From Allium sativum (lineage: Eukaryota > Streptophyta > Magnoliopsida > Asparagales > Amaryllidaceae): DNA of 64,000 bases. Positions 12,181 through 23,443 of this stretch are shown here, in pieces. Location of the stretch: positions 27,921,659-27,985,658 of the forward strand of contig CM060909.1 in the NCBI GenBank assembly GCA_030737875.1, in the 5' to 3' direction. The position numbers and the translations under genes are program-made. The notes under the pieces are model-generated. The model made no database searches, was not told where the DNA came from, and worked only from the letters and a program-made list of their open reading frames with translations. The number at the start of each line of letters is the position of its first letter. Positions within the stretch are counted from its first letter, which is position 1.

Positions 12181-13246
12181 TGTAATGACCCGCATTTTCA
12201 ACGGTATAATAATTTATTTATTTAATTAATTAAAAGGTGATAAATGGATTTCATGGTCGTTGAATTAAATAATGGTGAATATTTATTTAAAATAATAAAT
12301 TAAATAATATATTTAATTCTGAAATAATCAGAATTGGCTGAAATGGCGATATGGTGTGAACTGGATCATCTGTGATATTTAATTCAGCTTGGAATTGAAT
12401 TTGAATAATGAATTTATTATATAAACGACAGTTTGAATGCAGAGTTATAATATAATTAAAATCGAGCTCGAAATGGCGTTGCAGTTCGTAAATTGGCAAT
12501 TTGAACTTCAACTGAATGTACATGATTCGTTTTATGCCGAATTTCTGTGAAACAAGAAACGTGTGGAGCTGGTGGAGTATATCTTTCAAGTAGAAGAGAA
12601 AAATCGGGATTTCGTCGTGTAGATTTTGATTTATGTCCAAATCAAATTTTAGAAAAGTCGTTGTGGAATTCCTTTATAATTTGTAAAGGAATTATTTATA
12701 TTTTAAAAATGGAATTTCAATATAAATCGAATATCGAGTTAACCCTAATTTGAAATATCAAGTTAGATATTCATATAGGAATATTCTAGAGCTATATGGT
12801 ATTCCACTATGAATATAAACGATATTATTTATTTTTAAATATTAAATTTAATTATATTTAAATATATTTATATATTTAAATAAGTTATTTAGAGCTTTAA
12901 AAATAGCCGGTTTTGCAAACGACCTAAGAATTCGACGAAACTAATTTTGTTGGATCCGCAATATTAAATTATTGCTAGGATCCAGTTTTCGTGATTTTTA
13001 GAGTCACTGTGTGGCCGTACGGATTTATAGAGTGAAAAACATTCGGTATTCTAACGGCTAAAAATACGTTGTGTGAGCGAACAGAGTCAGAATTCGACGA
13101 AATCAGTTTCGTTGGGACCGTAATGTCAAACTCTTGCTGCATGTCAATTTTCGTGTTTTTTGAGTATCGTGTGTGATCACACGAATTTTTAGAAGGCAAT
13201 AACGAATTAACAAAAAGGAATATACCGAGAATATGCCACTTTCACC

Positions 13247-13255
13247 CTATAAATA
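13247..13255 (+). promoter_or_regulatory. TATA box, 3' LTR of element 1
   Basis: CTATAAATA, identical to the 5' LTR copy with the same flanks. In the 3' LTR it could drive read-out transcription into the downstream old LTR. Confidence 0.6.
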
Positions 13256-14589
13256 CCATACCTTTACATCCTAACCTAATTCATTTATTCACTACTCTAG
13301 TCAAATTCATTTCTAGCCGCCACTATCGCAGAAGAAAACGTAAGAAAGAAATTCAAAGAAAAATCAAAAGAAATTAGAAATAAAATTCTAAAATCAAGTG
13401 ATAATATTTCTGAGTTTGCTGGGTGGTTTATCTTCACCTTGGTATAATCAGTATTGGGTGCGATGCAAAGTCTGGTTCGTGGGTTTTCTCGCAGTGGTAT
13501 TAGGGTTCGAATACATTTCGATTGGAGGCATCAATGTGGATTTTCAGTTGTGTATTTGAGTTCGGTGAAGGATTTAGCACCTCGTCGGGGTTTTGTTTTG
13601 GGTTTCGGTGGTATCTAAGTTTGCACCTGTTGTGGTGGCTCGAATGGAAGCTGGAAGTCGTGGTTGTTGGTACAGGGTTGGATTGATACTGGTGGTAATG
13701 GAGATGAGCGGATAGCGGAGAGAAGGAGTTGGGTGCTATCGATTTTTGATGTAATGGTGTATGAAGGAGGAAGAGTCGTAGGAATAGATGGCCATTGAGG
13801 AACAGGAGATTCGGTGTTAAATCGATTGAGGGAGAAGGTCTATCGGGTTGGGTTTTCACGAAGGGTTGTGGGCATTTTGAAATGGTAAGGGCCCATATAG
13901 AAGTATATATAGTTAATTTTAATTCAAACAATGTGTGTTAACTTATAAAGCTAATAACTTATCCATACGACGACAGAATTTGGAACGGTCAGATCCGTTG
14001 GGATCGTATGGACGGACACTATACCATGGAACTGACTGGAAGTCCATTGGAGCTCGTTAAAATTTATAGCAAAATAAATTGTCCGTCTGAATCAAGAGAT
14101 GGTTATCGTTATTAACGATGATCGTCCAATGTGAGTAAATCTCACTAACTCTGAACAGTTATATTTCATGTTGTATTCTTAGAACTGTTAAGTATTGGCT
14201 GATTGACTGTGTGTTGACTGTTTGACTGAACTGCTAGTCACTTAGTTCAATTTCTATATTGATTCTGTTTAACAGAATATATCATATGGAACTGAAAGTG
14301 ATGTTGAATTTATTGTGTAACATCTGTGGATGCAGGGAAACAGGTTGGAGGAATCCGACTGGATTCCTCAACAGTTATTTTATTGTTTTTCATATATTAT
14401 GATATATGATGTAGTTTATAATCTATGGTTGATTATATGTGTTTGGACGATATTGGTCATCGTGATATGATGTGTTAAGTACCATAAAATATCGGAATGG
14501 GAAAAGGAGACTTTCGAAGTGATATTGAAAACAAAATAGGTATAAATTGGAATATTTATAAATAAGAAATATTTATAAACTGGAATAAT

Positions 14590-14945
14590 TATAAAGTGAA
14601 TTATTTATCTAGGATAAATAAATAAGATGTTATAAAATGGACTATTTACTTAGAAAATAAATAGGAGATAATAAGTGAGATATTTATTTGTTAAATAAAT
14701 AGGATAAGAAAATGGATTTATTTATTTGTTAAATAAATAGAATAAGGAAAGAACATATTTATATGTTAAATAATTAGGGTTATTAAAGGAAACATTTAGA
14801 ATAAATAAATAGGATATTAAACGGATTATTTATTTAGGAAATGAATAAGTTATGATAAAGGGATATTGACTTTGAAATTGAATAAGTTATAAAAGAGATG
14901 TTAAGCAAAATGAATGGAATAAAGGATTTTCTATTTAGAAAATAA
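14590..14945 (+). repeat. AT-rich hairpin array in 3' LTR of element 1
   Basis: Copy of the array at 8550-8900. Some stems are degraded here; one unit near 14757, for example, reads TTTATATGTTAAATAATTA and its pairing is lost. Confidence 0.65.
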
Positions 14946-16726
14946 ATAGAAGAGTTAATCGAATCAAGTTAATCGAACAGAGTAATCGATATAGAGTTAA
15001 ACCAGATTAGAAACTGACTAGAGATTAGTTAAGTTGAATAGTTTTCTGAGTATCGATCTGATGTTGGTTTCGGCCTTCGGGGTTTATACTTAGAGGATTG
15101 TTTTCCTACTAGTAAACAGTCAGGGACTGATAGTTGTGAAGTGATAGTGATATGTAAATAAGCTATGGAAATGTTTTCCAGTGTTAATAACATATATTTT
15201 CTAAACATAGAAAATAAGGATATATACATATGATTGATGATTGATTGATAGAATTTCCATTTGGAAATAATATTGTTGTCTTCACACCTGTTTTTCTTTG
15301 ATGGTTAAATCACAGACTATCGAAGTTTTGACCATTTTAACGTTGTTAATATGGAGAGACTGGTTGGATTATTATCCAAAAAACCACTCTGTATTGGCAT
15401 AAGCATTGCGAATCATATATGCCAAAGAAAATTGAAGTCGGGGTAAATTGCAAGGGCTGTTGTATAAATCTTAGATAACAGTGCCTAAGATGGATATACT
15501 GAATAGTGCCTTTGGTTCATCCTGTTCCTGGATGACTTGTATGGATGAATGTCAGACAGAGTATTTCCAGAAAGGTCATGTACATTGATTTCTTCAACCA
15601 TACCAAGAGTGGAAGCGGAGAAGGAAACTTCTTTAGCTAACACGTAATGTCATGTTGTAGACGTCAATTAGTGATTTTCGATGGATCTGACAATGTGGCA
15701 TTCGAAGTGAATCTGATGTGATGATAAAGCCTAACCTCAAGCCTCATCAACCGGTAAATGACAGAAATCGGGGAGGCAACATGGCTAAGTCGGTCGCTTC
15801 GAAGTAGGGTGTATAATCACCTGATCTAGAGTTTCGTTTACTTCTAAAAATCTATTGTTGATGCTGTCCCGTTCGGGAAACGGTTGCTGATCCCAGCCGT
15901 TGGTGATATATATTCGATACACTCAAGCGAAATGAGTGGTCGATCATGTGTGGCCGGGTTGCAAGATGTTCTTGTTGAACCCAGTGTATTCCTCTCTAGA
16001 TGTACACTAGCGAAAGGTGGTTCCATACCTTGTCATAGTTGAAAATCCATTACCCAATACGTGCTTGCGATTTTGATTGTATACTATATATGTAGAACGT
16101 GAGATGAAAGCGTTTCTACTAGATGATTATTATATTGTGGTTGATATACGTTATTATATTATCAAAAGGTTTTTGATATAAAGATATTTTGGACTCTTAT
16201 AAGGGAAAAACCCGTTCCGTTATACGGCGTGGTCTTGTGAGATATCGTTAAATGGCTCAAACTGTTTTAAACTGTTTTACTCATACCAGTCCCATGACTG
16301 ACCCGTAGTTTATTTTGTTTTGTTTTCCCTGAACTCTTGGGTGCCCAATTTTGTACGGGCAGTCAAGTAGTCGGGATTTACAGATACTTGAAGACCTGGA
16401 GCCGGAGGCTTCAGGATCATATAGCTATAGTTTATTTCCGCTGTGTTGTAAGTGTTGTACTCTGATAAGTGTATGTTATACAGTTGAAATTTTGTATTTC
16501 AAAAGATATGATATATTATATTTTGTTCCGCTGCGATGTGGGGTTCGTTTTACTCTGATGTTGTGTTCTTCTTCTTCTTCTTCTTCTTCTTCTATTCTAA
16601 GTTTCTATCTTAACTATTATCACCCTCTAATTTTTTCCATTAATCATCCGGTCTTTTCGACCCTTGGATGTTCGATATATGTTGTATATCGGATAACCAA
16701 GGTCGCCAAAAACCTGGGTCATTACA

Positions 16727-18149
16727 GATTATAAAATGAATAATGTTTGAAAGTAACAATGTTGAAATTGAATTTGGGATTCGTCAATAAACTTCTATCT
16801 ATTCTGAAGATAAGAACGTTGTCAACTCTAGGTCTGAGTGGTAAATAAAATACCCCAACTTGAAATGACTTCATGGTTATCCAAGGATAATATTAGTTTA
16901 GAAATGAGGGTAGTTGAGAGAATTAAAATAATACTTCCGTGAATTAAATTATAAACTATAATTCAAAGAGTTATAAGACGAATACATTGATTTGGAAATA
17001 AGAATTTTGAAAATCGATATTCAAAATGTTGGAAGATTTATAAATTTAATTAACAAATTGGTTAACTAAAGAGGCCAACTGACGCTGTACAGAACCAATG
17101 AATCCACTTTATTTTTATATGGATGATGATTGTTTATTTTGATAGTTAAATCACTGACTATCAAAATTTGGCTAAATCGATTGTTGATACAAAAAGACCA
17201 GGATCGAATGTATATACGAAAACTATTCCTACCAACAAATATGTAAACGTTGAAGATGGAAGCTGTTGATGAAAGTGGAGCAATTGAAGACTGTGGATCT
17301 TCATAAGCGTAAGGATTACTTGTCAAATATTCTCTGACTTGCAACCAGAGGTATTCTGACTTAATTTGGTCATGGTTGAGATTTTTCAGATTACAAGGAC
17401 TACTCGAGGGTGCCTTCGGTTCACCATGTCCTGGATGACTTGTATGGACGAATGTCTGACAGAGTATTTCCAGATAGCCATGTACATTATTTTTTTTAAA
17501 CGACCCAGTGTATTTTTGAATACCTCAATCAGTGATTTGACGGATCTGACGATGTGACATTCAAAGTTTGATGTGCTGGTCTAAAAAGGTAGATAATCGT
17601 AGCCTCAAGCCTCATTAACCGGAAAATGACAAAAATCAGGCAGACATCATGGCTAGTTAGGTCGCACCCAAGCAGGTTGTATTATCACAATCTAGAGAGA
17701 TTCCTTTTTGCCTTCTTATTCTTTCGCTGCTGCAGCTTTCGGTAACGTTTGTTGATCCCAACCGTGGGTAATAATATATTCGGTTAACTCAAGCATAATG
17801 AGTGACCGGTCATGGGTGGCCGGGTTGCAAGATGTTCTTGTTGAACTCCAATGTATCCCCTCTAGAGTATACTGATCGGAAGGTGGTTCCACATCTTGTT
17901 ATAGTCGGAATCCAATCTCCAATAAGGGCCCTATGGTTTTTGATTATAAACTGTGCATGTAGAGCATGAGATGTAAGCATTCTACTATATAGTTATTTAT
18001 TTGATAGACACTATTACAATATCTATGGATTTTGATATAAAAAATGTTATGGGTTATCATAAGGAAAAAACTGTGTTTATGTGTGGACTGGTCTTATGAT
18101 CATTCTTCTCTTTTGAATGGATTTTGGACTTTAAAATCAAGTTGGATGT
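16727..18149 (+). mobile_element. ancient LTR, segment B
   Basis: Continues segment A after element 1. It is collinear with the second half of the element 1 LTR: 17410-17480 (CTGGATGACTTGTATGGACG and the GTCTGACAGAGTATTTCCAG that follows shortly after) matches 9465-9530, and 17815-17850 (GGCCGGGTTGCAAGATGTTC) matches 9905-9935. It ends with GATGT (18145-18149), the target duplication of element 2, and resumes at 29541. Confidence 0.7.
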
Positions 18150-19440
18150 TGTAACACCCCACCTCCGCTAGGGTTACTCACCAAGGGAATGCACTAGCTT
18201 TGGTGGAGCATTATCTAGGTAAACATGCACAGAAATATTACAAGACAGAACATATAAAACAGCGGAAGAAAACCAAATTTCATTTCTTTAAAATCTAGAA
18301 AGGTCTAAAGCCTTTTACATCAAAATGCCATTAAATCCATTACATCGAAATTTGTTTTTCAATGGTAAAGAAGCAAAAAACCATAGTCATAAATCATTCC
18401 CCAAGTAAAACAGTAAAGCAAGCCATAGCCAAGAGAAATCCAAACCGTTCATGAAAGAGCCTTGGAGCTTAATAAGATCCGAACTAAGCTGTGTTCCCAC
18501 CCTGCGAACCGGGGGGGGGGGGGGGGGACGGACGAAAAAGAGGCGAAACAAACGGGTCAGTCATAAAGGCTGAATAAGTCCTAGTGACTTTCAGTATAGA
18601 AACAAGTAAAGATAACATGACATGTATAAACTGAAAGTAAACATAAGGATGATGACAAGATAGGCAAGTTAAACTAAGATGACAAGATAAACTATGCAAA
18701 CCAGATAAACTGCGTATAGCATCGCATGTTTAACATTCTCTGCACCAACTGTACAAGTACCCCAACCCGTATCATCCTTTCCATGTATATGTACAGTCCC
18801 TTGCCGTATATCGTACGGGTTTCATCACGTATTTCTATACTACTTCAACGTAGTGCCACCATTCTTGAAATCGTTTGGACAGCCACCCTTGTTCTGGCTA
18901 GGTTTCCTTATAATGAACTATCGCGTGTTCAACTAGGATTTATGCCACCTAGGACCATTAGGGATTATGCTACCTATTAAACGTTATCTAGATTCGTTTA
19001 GGGTTTATGCCACCTGGGACAACTAGGGATTGTGCTACCTAATGAACAACACTCTTTTTCCACGCAACGATCTATTAATCGATCGGCTCCCTACAAGTCC
19101 TAGCTCGTTCATGTGTCTGTGTCATACGGCCCAATCACGAAATGTAGTCACCTGTGCTACGTCCACTATAGGGTGTATCAAGCCCTAGGGTGCCAACCAC
19201 CGACACGAATCAAGCACGCACAGTGTAAACCTACCGGTGCCCAATGCCTGCTTTTTCAACTCCGGACTACGTGCATGACCATAGTCCGCCTGAACCTACA
19301 ATGGCGCACCGACTCAGCCGTCATTCTGGTCGCTTACAATCAGCCCAGTAATCGTGCCCTACCCTACCTTGTTCCAGGGTACCATGATACATCTAGTGGG
19401 TTACTGCTGAAAAGGACCGCGTAACTAGGGTTTCCATCCA

Positions 19441-19996
19441 GCAGGTTAAGTGTTGTCATTTAAATTCAAGACTTAACCCCATCAGTCTAGCATGTCAAGT
19501 TGGTTAAGTGTGGTCATTCAAGTTCGTGACTTAACCCGTCTACGTGTCATGTCAAATTGGCTAAGTGTTGTCGTGCAAGTTCATGACTTAGCCCTACGAA
19601 TCATGTGTCAAGTTGGTTAAGTGTATTCAAGCGGTTCATGACTTAACCCTATCAAATCATCGTGTTAAATTGGTTAAGTATATTCAAGCGGTTCATGACT
19701 TAACCCTACCAAATCATCGTGTCAAATTGGTTAAGTGTATTCAAGCGGTTCATGACTTAACCCTATTAAATCATCGTGTCAAATTGGTTAAGTGTATTCA
19801 AGCGGTTCATGACTTAACCTATTAAATCATCGTGTCAAATTGGTTAAGTGTATTCAAGCAGTTCATGACTTAACCCTATCAAATCATCGTGTCAAATTGG
19901 TTAAGTGTATTCAAGCGGTTCATGACTTAACCCTATCAAATCATCGTGTCAAATTGGTTAAGTGTATTCAAGCGGTTCATGACTTAACCCTATCAT
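19441..19996. repeat. 57-bp tandem repeat of stem-loop units
   Basis: Ten head-to-tail units. Each has the arms GGTTAAGT and ACTTAACC about 17 nt apart, so every unit can fold into a perfect 8-bp stem. The first three units are diverged and the last seven nearly identical. In unit 3 the arms are GGCTAAGT and ACTTAGCC, so both sides of one base pair have changed together. A period of 57 equals 19 codons, which is why spurious long frames appear (19613-20037). Confidence 0.9.
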
Positions 19997-21040
19997 GTGG
20001 CATTAATTCATTAATGCACCCCAACCTCTCACATTAGACTAGTTGTTGTGGTCACTAGATTCACCGGGCGGTTCCGGGCAGATTTACACCACAACCTAGT
20101 CTAACCTCGGGTCTTAAGCGCGATATGACCAACTACCCACATTGGATCCTATTGTTTGCAGTCAATGGATTCGCCGGGCGGTTCCGGGCAGATTTACACT
20201 ACAAACTCAACCCAACCTCAAGTTGGCCATATTCAAGTTCATTCTAATGTCATGTCCATGTTCAAGTTTCATGTCAAGTTCTTGTCAAGTTTCTAAGCGA
20301 GTTTCCTGTCAAGTTTTCAGGTTTCAACTTATGCCTATTATCAAGTTCATGATTCATATTCATAACCAAGTCATTTTTCGCCTAATCTTCCCAAATCGTA
20401 TTCCCATCGTACGTAAACGTGAATCGATCTATATAACAAGTAAATCCAAATCCTAAATGAAAGAGGAAGACATAAAAACTATGGTAGGCAAAAGAACTAG
20501 CACAAGGTGATAAATCTAACATGATATAACTTGAGACAATTGGTTATAACATCCTTGGCATATAGCATAATAGTCCCAAAACATTAGGATTACAGATCTA
20601 GCATAATAAGGCGATAGTCATGATAAAAGTTGGCATAAAAGAATAGGCATGCAAAAGCAAGCCAAATACAAGGATAATGGATCCAATGGTTTTGGTGTAC
20701 ATAATAGCGAATAAACTAAGCAAGTCACACCCTATGTATGAGATCCAACAAAATGCCAATTTAGTGTACAACTTGGTTTTTCAACTATAGTGTTGTGAAC
20801 AGTCAACTATAATAGTCAATTAACCACAACAGTCATAGTCATAGTGAATCATGAGCGATTAATCTCAATAGTCATGGATAATTATCCAAAATAGTTCAAG
20901 GCAACTACCCTAAATAGTCATAGGCAATTAACTGTAATAGTTTCAAAGTCATGGTCATAGACGATAGCCTTATGTTCATAATCATAGGCAATAATTCATA
21001 GTCATGAGTCATAGGTGATTAGCCACAATTGTCCTTGTCA

Positions 21041-21165
21041 TAGTCATAGGCAATAGTCTTATGTTCACAGTCATAGGCATAGGCATAGTCTTATGTTCAC
21101 AGTCATAGGTATAGGCATAGTCTTATGTTCACAGTCATAGGTATAGGCATAGTCTTATCATCAAG
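21041..21165. repeat. short tandem repeats, LTR of element 2
   Basis: Three to four copies of a roughly 35-bp unit containing CACAGTCATAGGTATAGGC followed by ATAGTCTTATGTT, within a larger region rich in GTCATAG. The right LTR has the same array at about 28493-28595 with one unit shortened. Confidence 0.75.
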
Positions 21166-21631
21166 TCAAGATCCATGAATTCATTTTACAATCTAGCGTT
21201 TGAATAATAAACTAGGTCCAACAAAATGAATGGGCATGATTCAGTTGATAAGAAATAACCCAAAATCATAGATTCAAGAAGAGACAAGAACAGATCCAAA
21301 TAGATATTTAAGCTTAGGTCCAATTTCATTTTATTCCATGTCCATATCAAATTTAACAAGTTTCAATCTCAAAGTAACTTGAACTCACAGAGCGCGGATC
21401 GAGAATTAGAGTGTAGAGATTTGATTCTAGAAACGGCTGTTGCAGTTGTTGAATCTCTATTCGTTTAGTCTTGTTCTAGTTGAAAACCCCCAATTTGCAA
21501 TTCCTAGATGTTGTCTTGACGAAGAAGAAGTAGCCATTCTCTCTTTAATTTAATTATTATCATTTTGATTTTCACAGAGGTAGCATAAGGACAGAATGAA
21601 ATGGTGTAGAGAGAATGAGGCTAGGGGGCTG

Positions 21632-21640
21632 TTTATATAG
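21632..21640 (-). promoter_or_regulatory. TATA box, left LTR of element 2
   Basis: On the minus strand CTATATAAA within ACCCTATATAAACAGCCCC, followed downstream by a CT-rich leader (TCTCTCTACACC). The right LTR copy is at 29063-29071. It is among the clearest core promoters in the window. Confidence 0.7.
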
Positions 21641-21720
21641 GGTTAGGCAGACGAATCTGGTCACGAAACAAGTCTAAATACATCAGAATGCATCTGGTTC
21701 AGGAAATAGGTTTGGGAGGC

Positions 21721-21825
21721 AGGTCTACCCCCAGGTCGACTCCCCGGCCGACCCGGTCATGAGGAGGTCGACACCCCAGTCGACCTGGTTTGGGGAGAGG
21801 TCGAATCCCCAGTCGACCTGGGTAT
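21721..21825. repeat. GTCGAC palindrome cluster upstream of the TATA box
   Basis: Repeated AGGTCGAC and GTCGACCT half-sites, for example AGGTCGACACCCCAGTCGAC followed by CT, which is an 8-bp stem. They lie about 80-190 bp upstream of the TATA box in the sense of element 2. The region is GC-rich against an AT-rich background. The right LTR has a matching cluster at 29151-29255. Confidence 0.75.
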
Positions 21826-21884
21826 ATGGGCGGGAATTTTCCTGCTAGCCTTCTCTGGCTTTATTTTCGAGCTGTTTTATTTTA

Positions 21885-23223
21885 GTGAATATTAGGCACA
21901 CATCCCTAAAACGAAACTTAATTAGGCTCACCCCCGGTCATAAACTTATTGTAAATTTAGTCCCTATTTTTTGAAAATTCATCAAAAAAATACAAAAAAT
22001 ATATTAAAAAACCATGTAAATTCGTATTTAATTAAAACAATTAATCGTGAAAAAAATCAGATCCAAAAAACATTAAAAACAACGTCAAAATCATGAAATA
22101 CAGAAAATCAACGAAATGCAGTAAATTGCATCAAAACATGCATATAAATCGATTAGTTGCATACATGTATGCATTTATTTCAAATCTGCGTCAAAACTGC
22201 AGTATAAATGCATACATGTATGCACATATTGTTAAAACATGCATCTGCTGATGCATTTATTTAAAAACTGCATACCTACGTGCAACTTATTCACGTTTGC
22301 ATATATTTTGACATATAGGCACACATGTATGCAGTTATATAGAAAAACTGCATACATGTATGCAATTTTTCAAACAGGCGTGCATAAATATATGCATGTG
22401 TATTCGAATAGTTGCATAAATGTATGCAACTATTCGTAAAAGTTGCATACATTTATGCAACTTTTTTTTTTAATTTCTGTGGACTTCGGAGAATATTTAT
22501 AGATTTTAGAATTTTTTTTTTTTAAGTGATAGCGCCTGAAAATTTGGACAGAAAACGAAAGAGGCGGAGGTATGGAAAGTGGCAGGCGGAAGATTTCAGG
22601 CAGCAGCTAAAATAGGGGGCGGGTTTACAGAGAAAACATTACAGGGATGTGGTGTGAATTTAAAACTTGCAAATAGTTGCATACATGTATGCAACTTTTG
22701 CCAATAGTTGCATACATGTATGCAAGTATTTCTGAAGCTGTTTTAGTTGAAAATGTATGTAGAAACTTGCATACATGTGTGCAACTATTTGAAATACTTG
22801 CACACATGTATGCAAGTATTTACATGTGAAAATAAAATGTGTGCAGAAACTTACATACATGTATGCAACTATTTTAAATACTTGCACACATGTATGCAAG
22901 TATTGCATGTAAAAATATAACAGAGAAATACTTGCACAGATGAATGCAAGTATTCCAAATATGTGCATGATTTGATGCAAATTACTGCATTTTTCGTTGT
23001 TTTCTGTATTTATTTGATTTTGATGCATGTTTTGATTTTATTATGATCTGAATTTTTGGGCGAGTACATGTTTAATTTAAATACGAATTATCGTGATTTT
23101 TTTATAATTTTTTTATATTTTTTTTATGAATTTTCGAAAAATAGGGACTAAATTTACAATAAGTTTATGACCGGGTTTTTTTTATATTTTGAAACTTAAT
23201 AGGGACCTCTAAAAAACGCACCC
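21885..23223. mobile_element. non-autonomous Mutator-like element (MULE) with long inverted arms
   Basis: An insertion of 1339 bp present in the left LTR and absent from the right LTR, flanked by an exact 9-bp duplication TTTATTTTA (21876-21884 and 23224-23232). The right LTR has the single empty site at about 29335-29343. A 9-bp duplication and long terminal inverted repeats are the hallmarks of Mutator-like elements. The arms (left from about 21908, right back from about 23200) share CCGGTCATAAACTTATTG, then AATTTAGTCCCTATTTTT, and pair for roughly 250 bp before the palindrome arrays. The outermost 20 bases match less well. No transposase is encoded. Confidence 0.88.
22140..22990. repeat. 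arrays of TGCATACATGTATGCA palindromes in the MULE
   Basis: Both arms of the MULE carry about eight or nine spaced copies of the 16-bp perfect palindrome TGCATACATGTATGCA or close variants (left 22140-22460, right 22675-22990), spaced 25-60 bp. They are separated by a palindrome-free core of about 210 bp (22462-22675). Open frames on both strands here are a by-product of the palindromes. Confidence 0.85.
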
Positions 23224-23425
23224 TTTATTTTATTCAAATTCCTGAAACTTCTGAGGGTCATAATTTGGTCATACGAACTCCGATTTTCGAAAACTCGGAC
23301 TCGATTTCATGCAGAATTCCAAGACGAACGCAATGGCGCAACCCGTTTCCCTTGGTTCTCATTCTAAAATTTAATTCTGCCTTGATTTATGGTTATAACA
23401 TGTTATTAAAATACGGGTTGTTACA

Positions 23426-23443
23426 TTCTCCCCTCCTTAAAGG
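23426..23443 (-). other. polypurine tract of element 2
   Basis: Plus-strand TTCTCCCCTCCTTAAAGG directly after the left LTR; on the minus strand CCTTTAAGGAGGGGAGAA followed by TGTAACAACCC. It is preceded in sense by CGGGGACGAAAT, the block shared with the other elements. Confidence 0.9.

Larger units (their letters stand above)
6127..16726 (+). mobile_element. element 1: complete coding-free Ty3/gypsy retrotransposon (LARD-like)
   Basis: A 10.6-kb element with two nearly equal LTRs (4545 and 4546 bp) that both begin TGTAATGACCCGC and end GGTCATTACA. A tRNA-Met type PBS lies 2 bases after the 5' LTR and a polypurine tract directly abuts the 3' LTR. The flanks GAATA (6122-6126) and GATTA (16727-16731) match at 4 of 5 bases, a decayed target duplication. 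The internal region is only 1509 bp and has no gag or pol frame. Large LTRs, intact cis-signals and no coding capacity fit a large retrotransposon derivative moved in trans. The two LTRs differ by several percent by eye, so the insertion is not recent. Confidence 0.9.
12181..16726 (+). repeat. 3' LTR of element 1
   Basis: Full-length partner of 6127-10671 with the same order of boxes: TATA at 13247, GTGAGTAAATCTCAC at 14131-14145, hairpin array about 14590-14945, TGACTGACCC block 16280-16316, and a longer TTC run near 16568. It ends TCATTACA at 16726. Substitutions against the 5' copy are frequent, about 4% in the first 370 bp by eye and less elsewhere. Confidence 0.92.
18150..23425 (-). repeat. 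left (3') LTR of element 2, with MULE insertion
   Basis: Pairs with 25578-29535 along its whole length except for the insertion 21885-23223. In sense (minus) orientation it runs from 23425 to 18150: GTCGAC palindromes (21721-21825), TATA box (21632-21640), CATAGTCATAG-type short repeats (20790-21165), the 57-bp hairpin array (19441-19996), a G17 run on the plus strand (18511-18527), and the TGACTGACCC block (complement at 18546-18580). Confidence 0.9.

Noticed and set aside
19441..19996. CRISPR-like array
   Set aside because: Units are contiguous tandem copies without unique spacers, and the DNA is plant nuclear.
19613..20037. Repeated-peptide frames (period 19 residues) suggesting a repeat protein
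   Set aside because: They follow from a 57-bp tandem repeat that happens to be a multiple of three. The frame breaks wherever a unit gains or loses a base (after 19817), and the location is inside an LTR.
22239..23028. Frames on both strands of the MULE
   Set aside because: They run through palindrome arrays that read similarly on both strands and contain no transposase motif.
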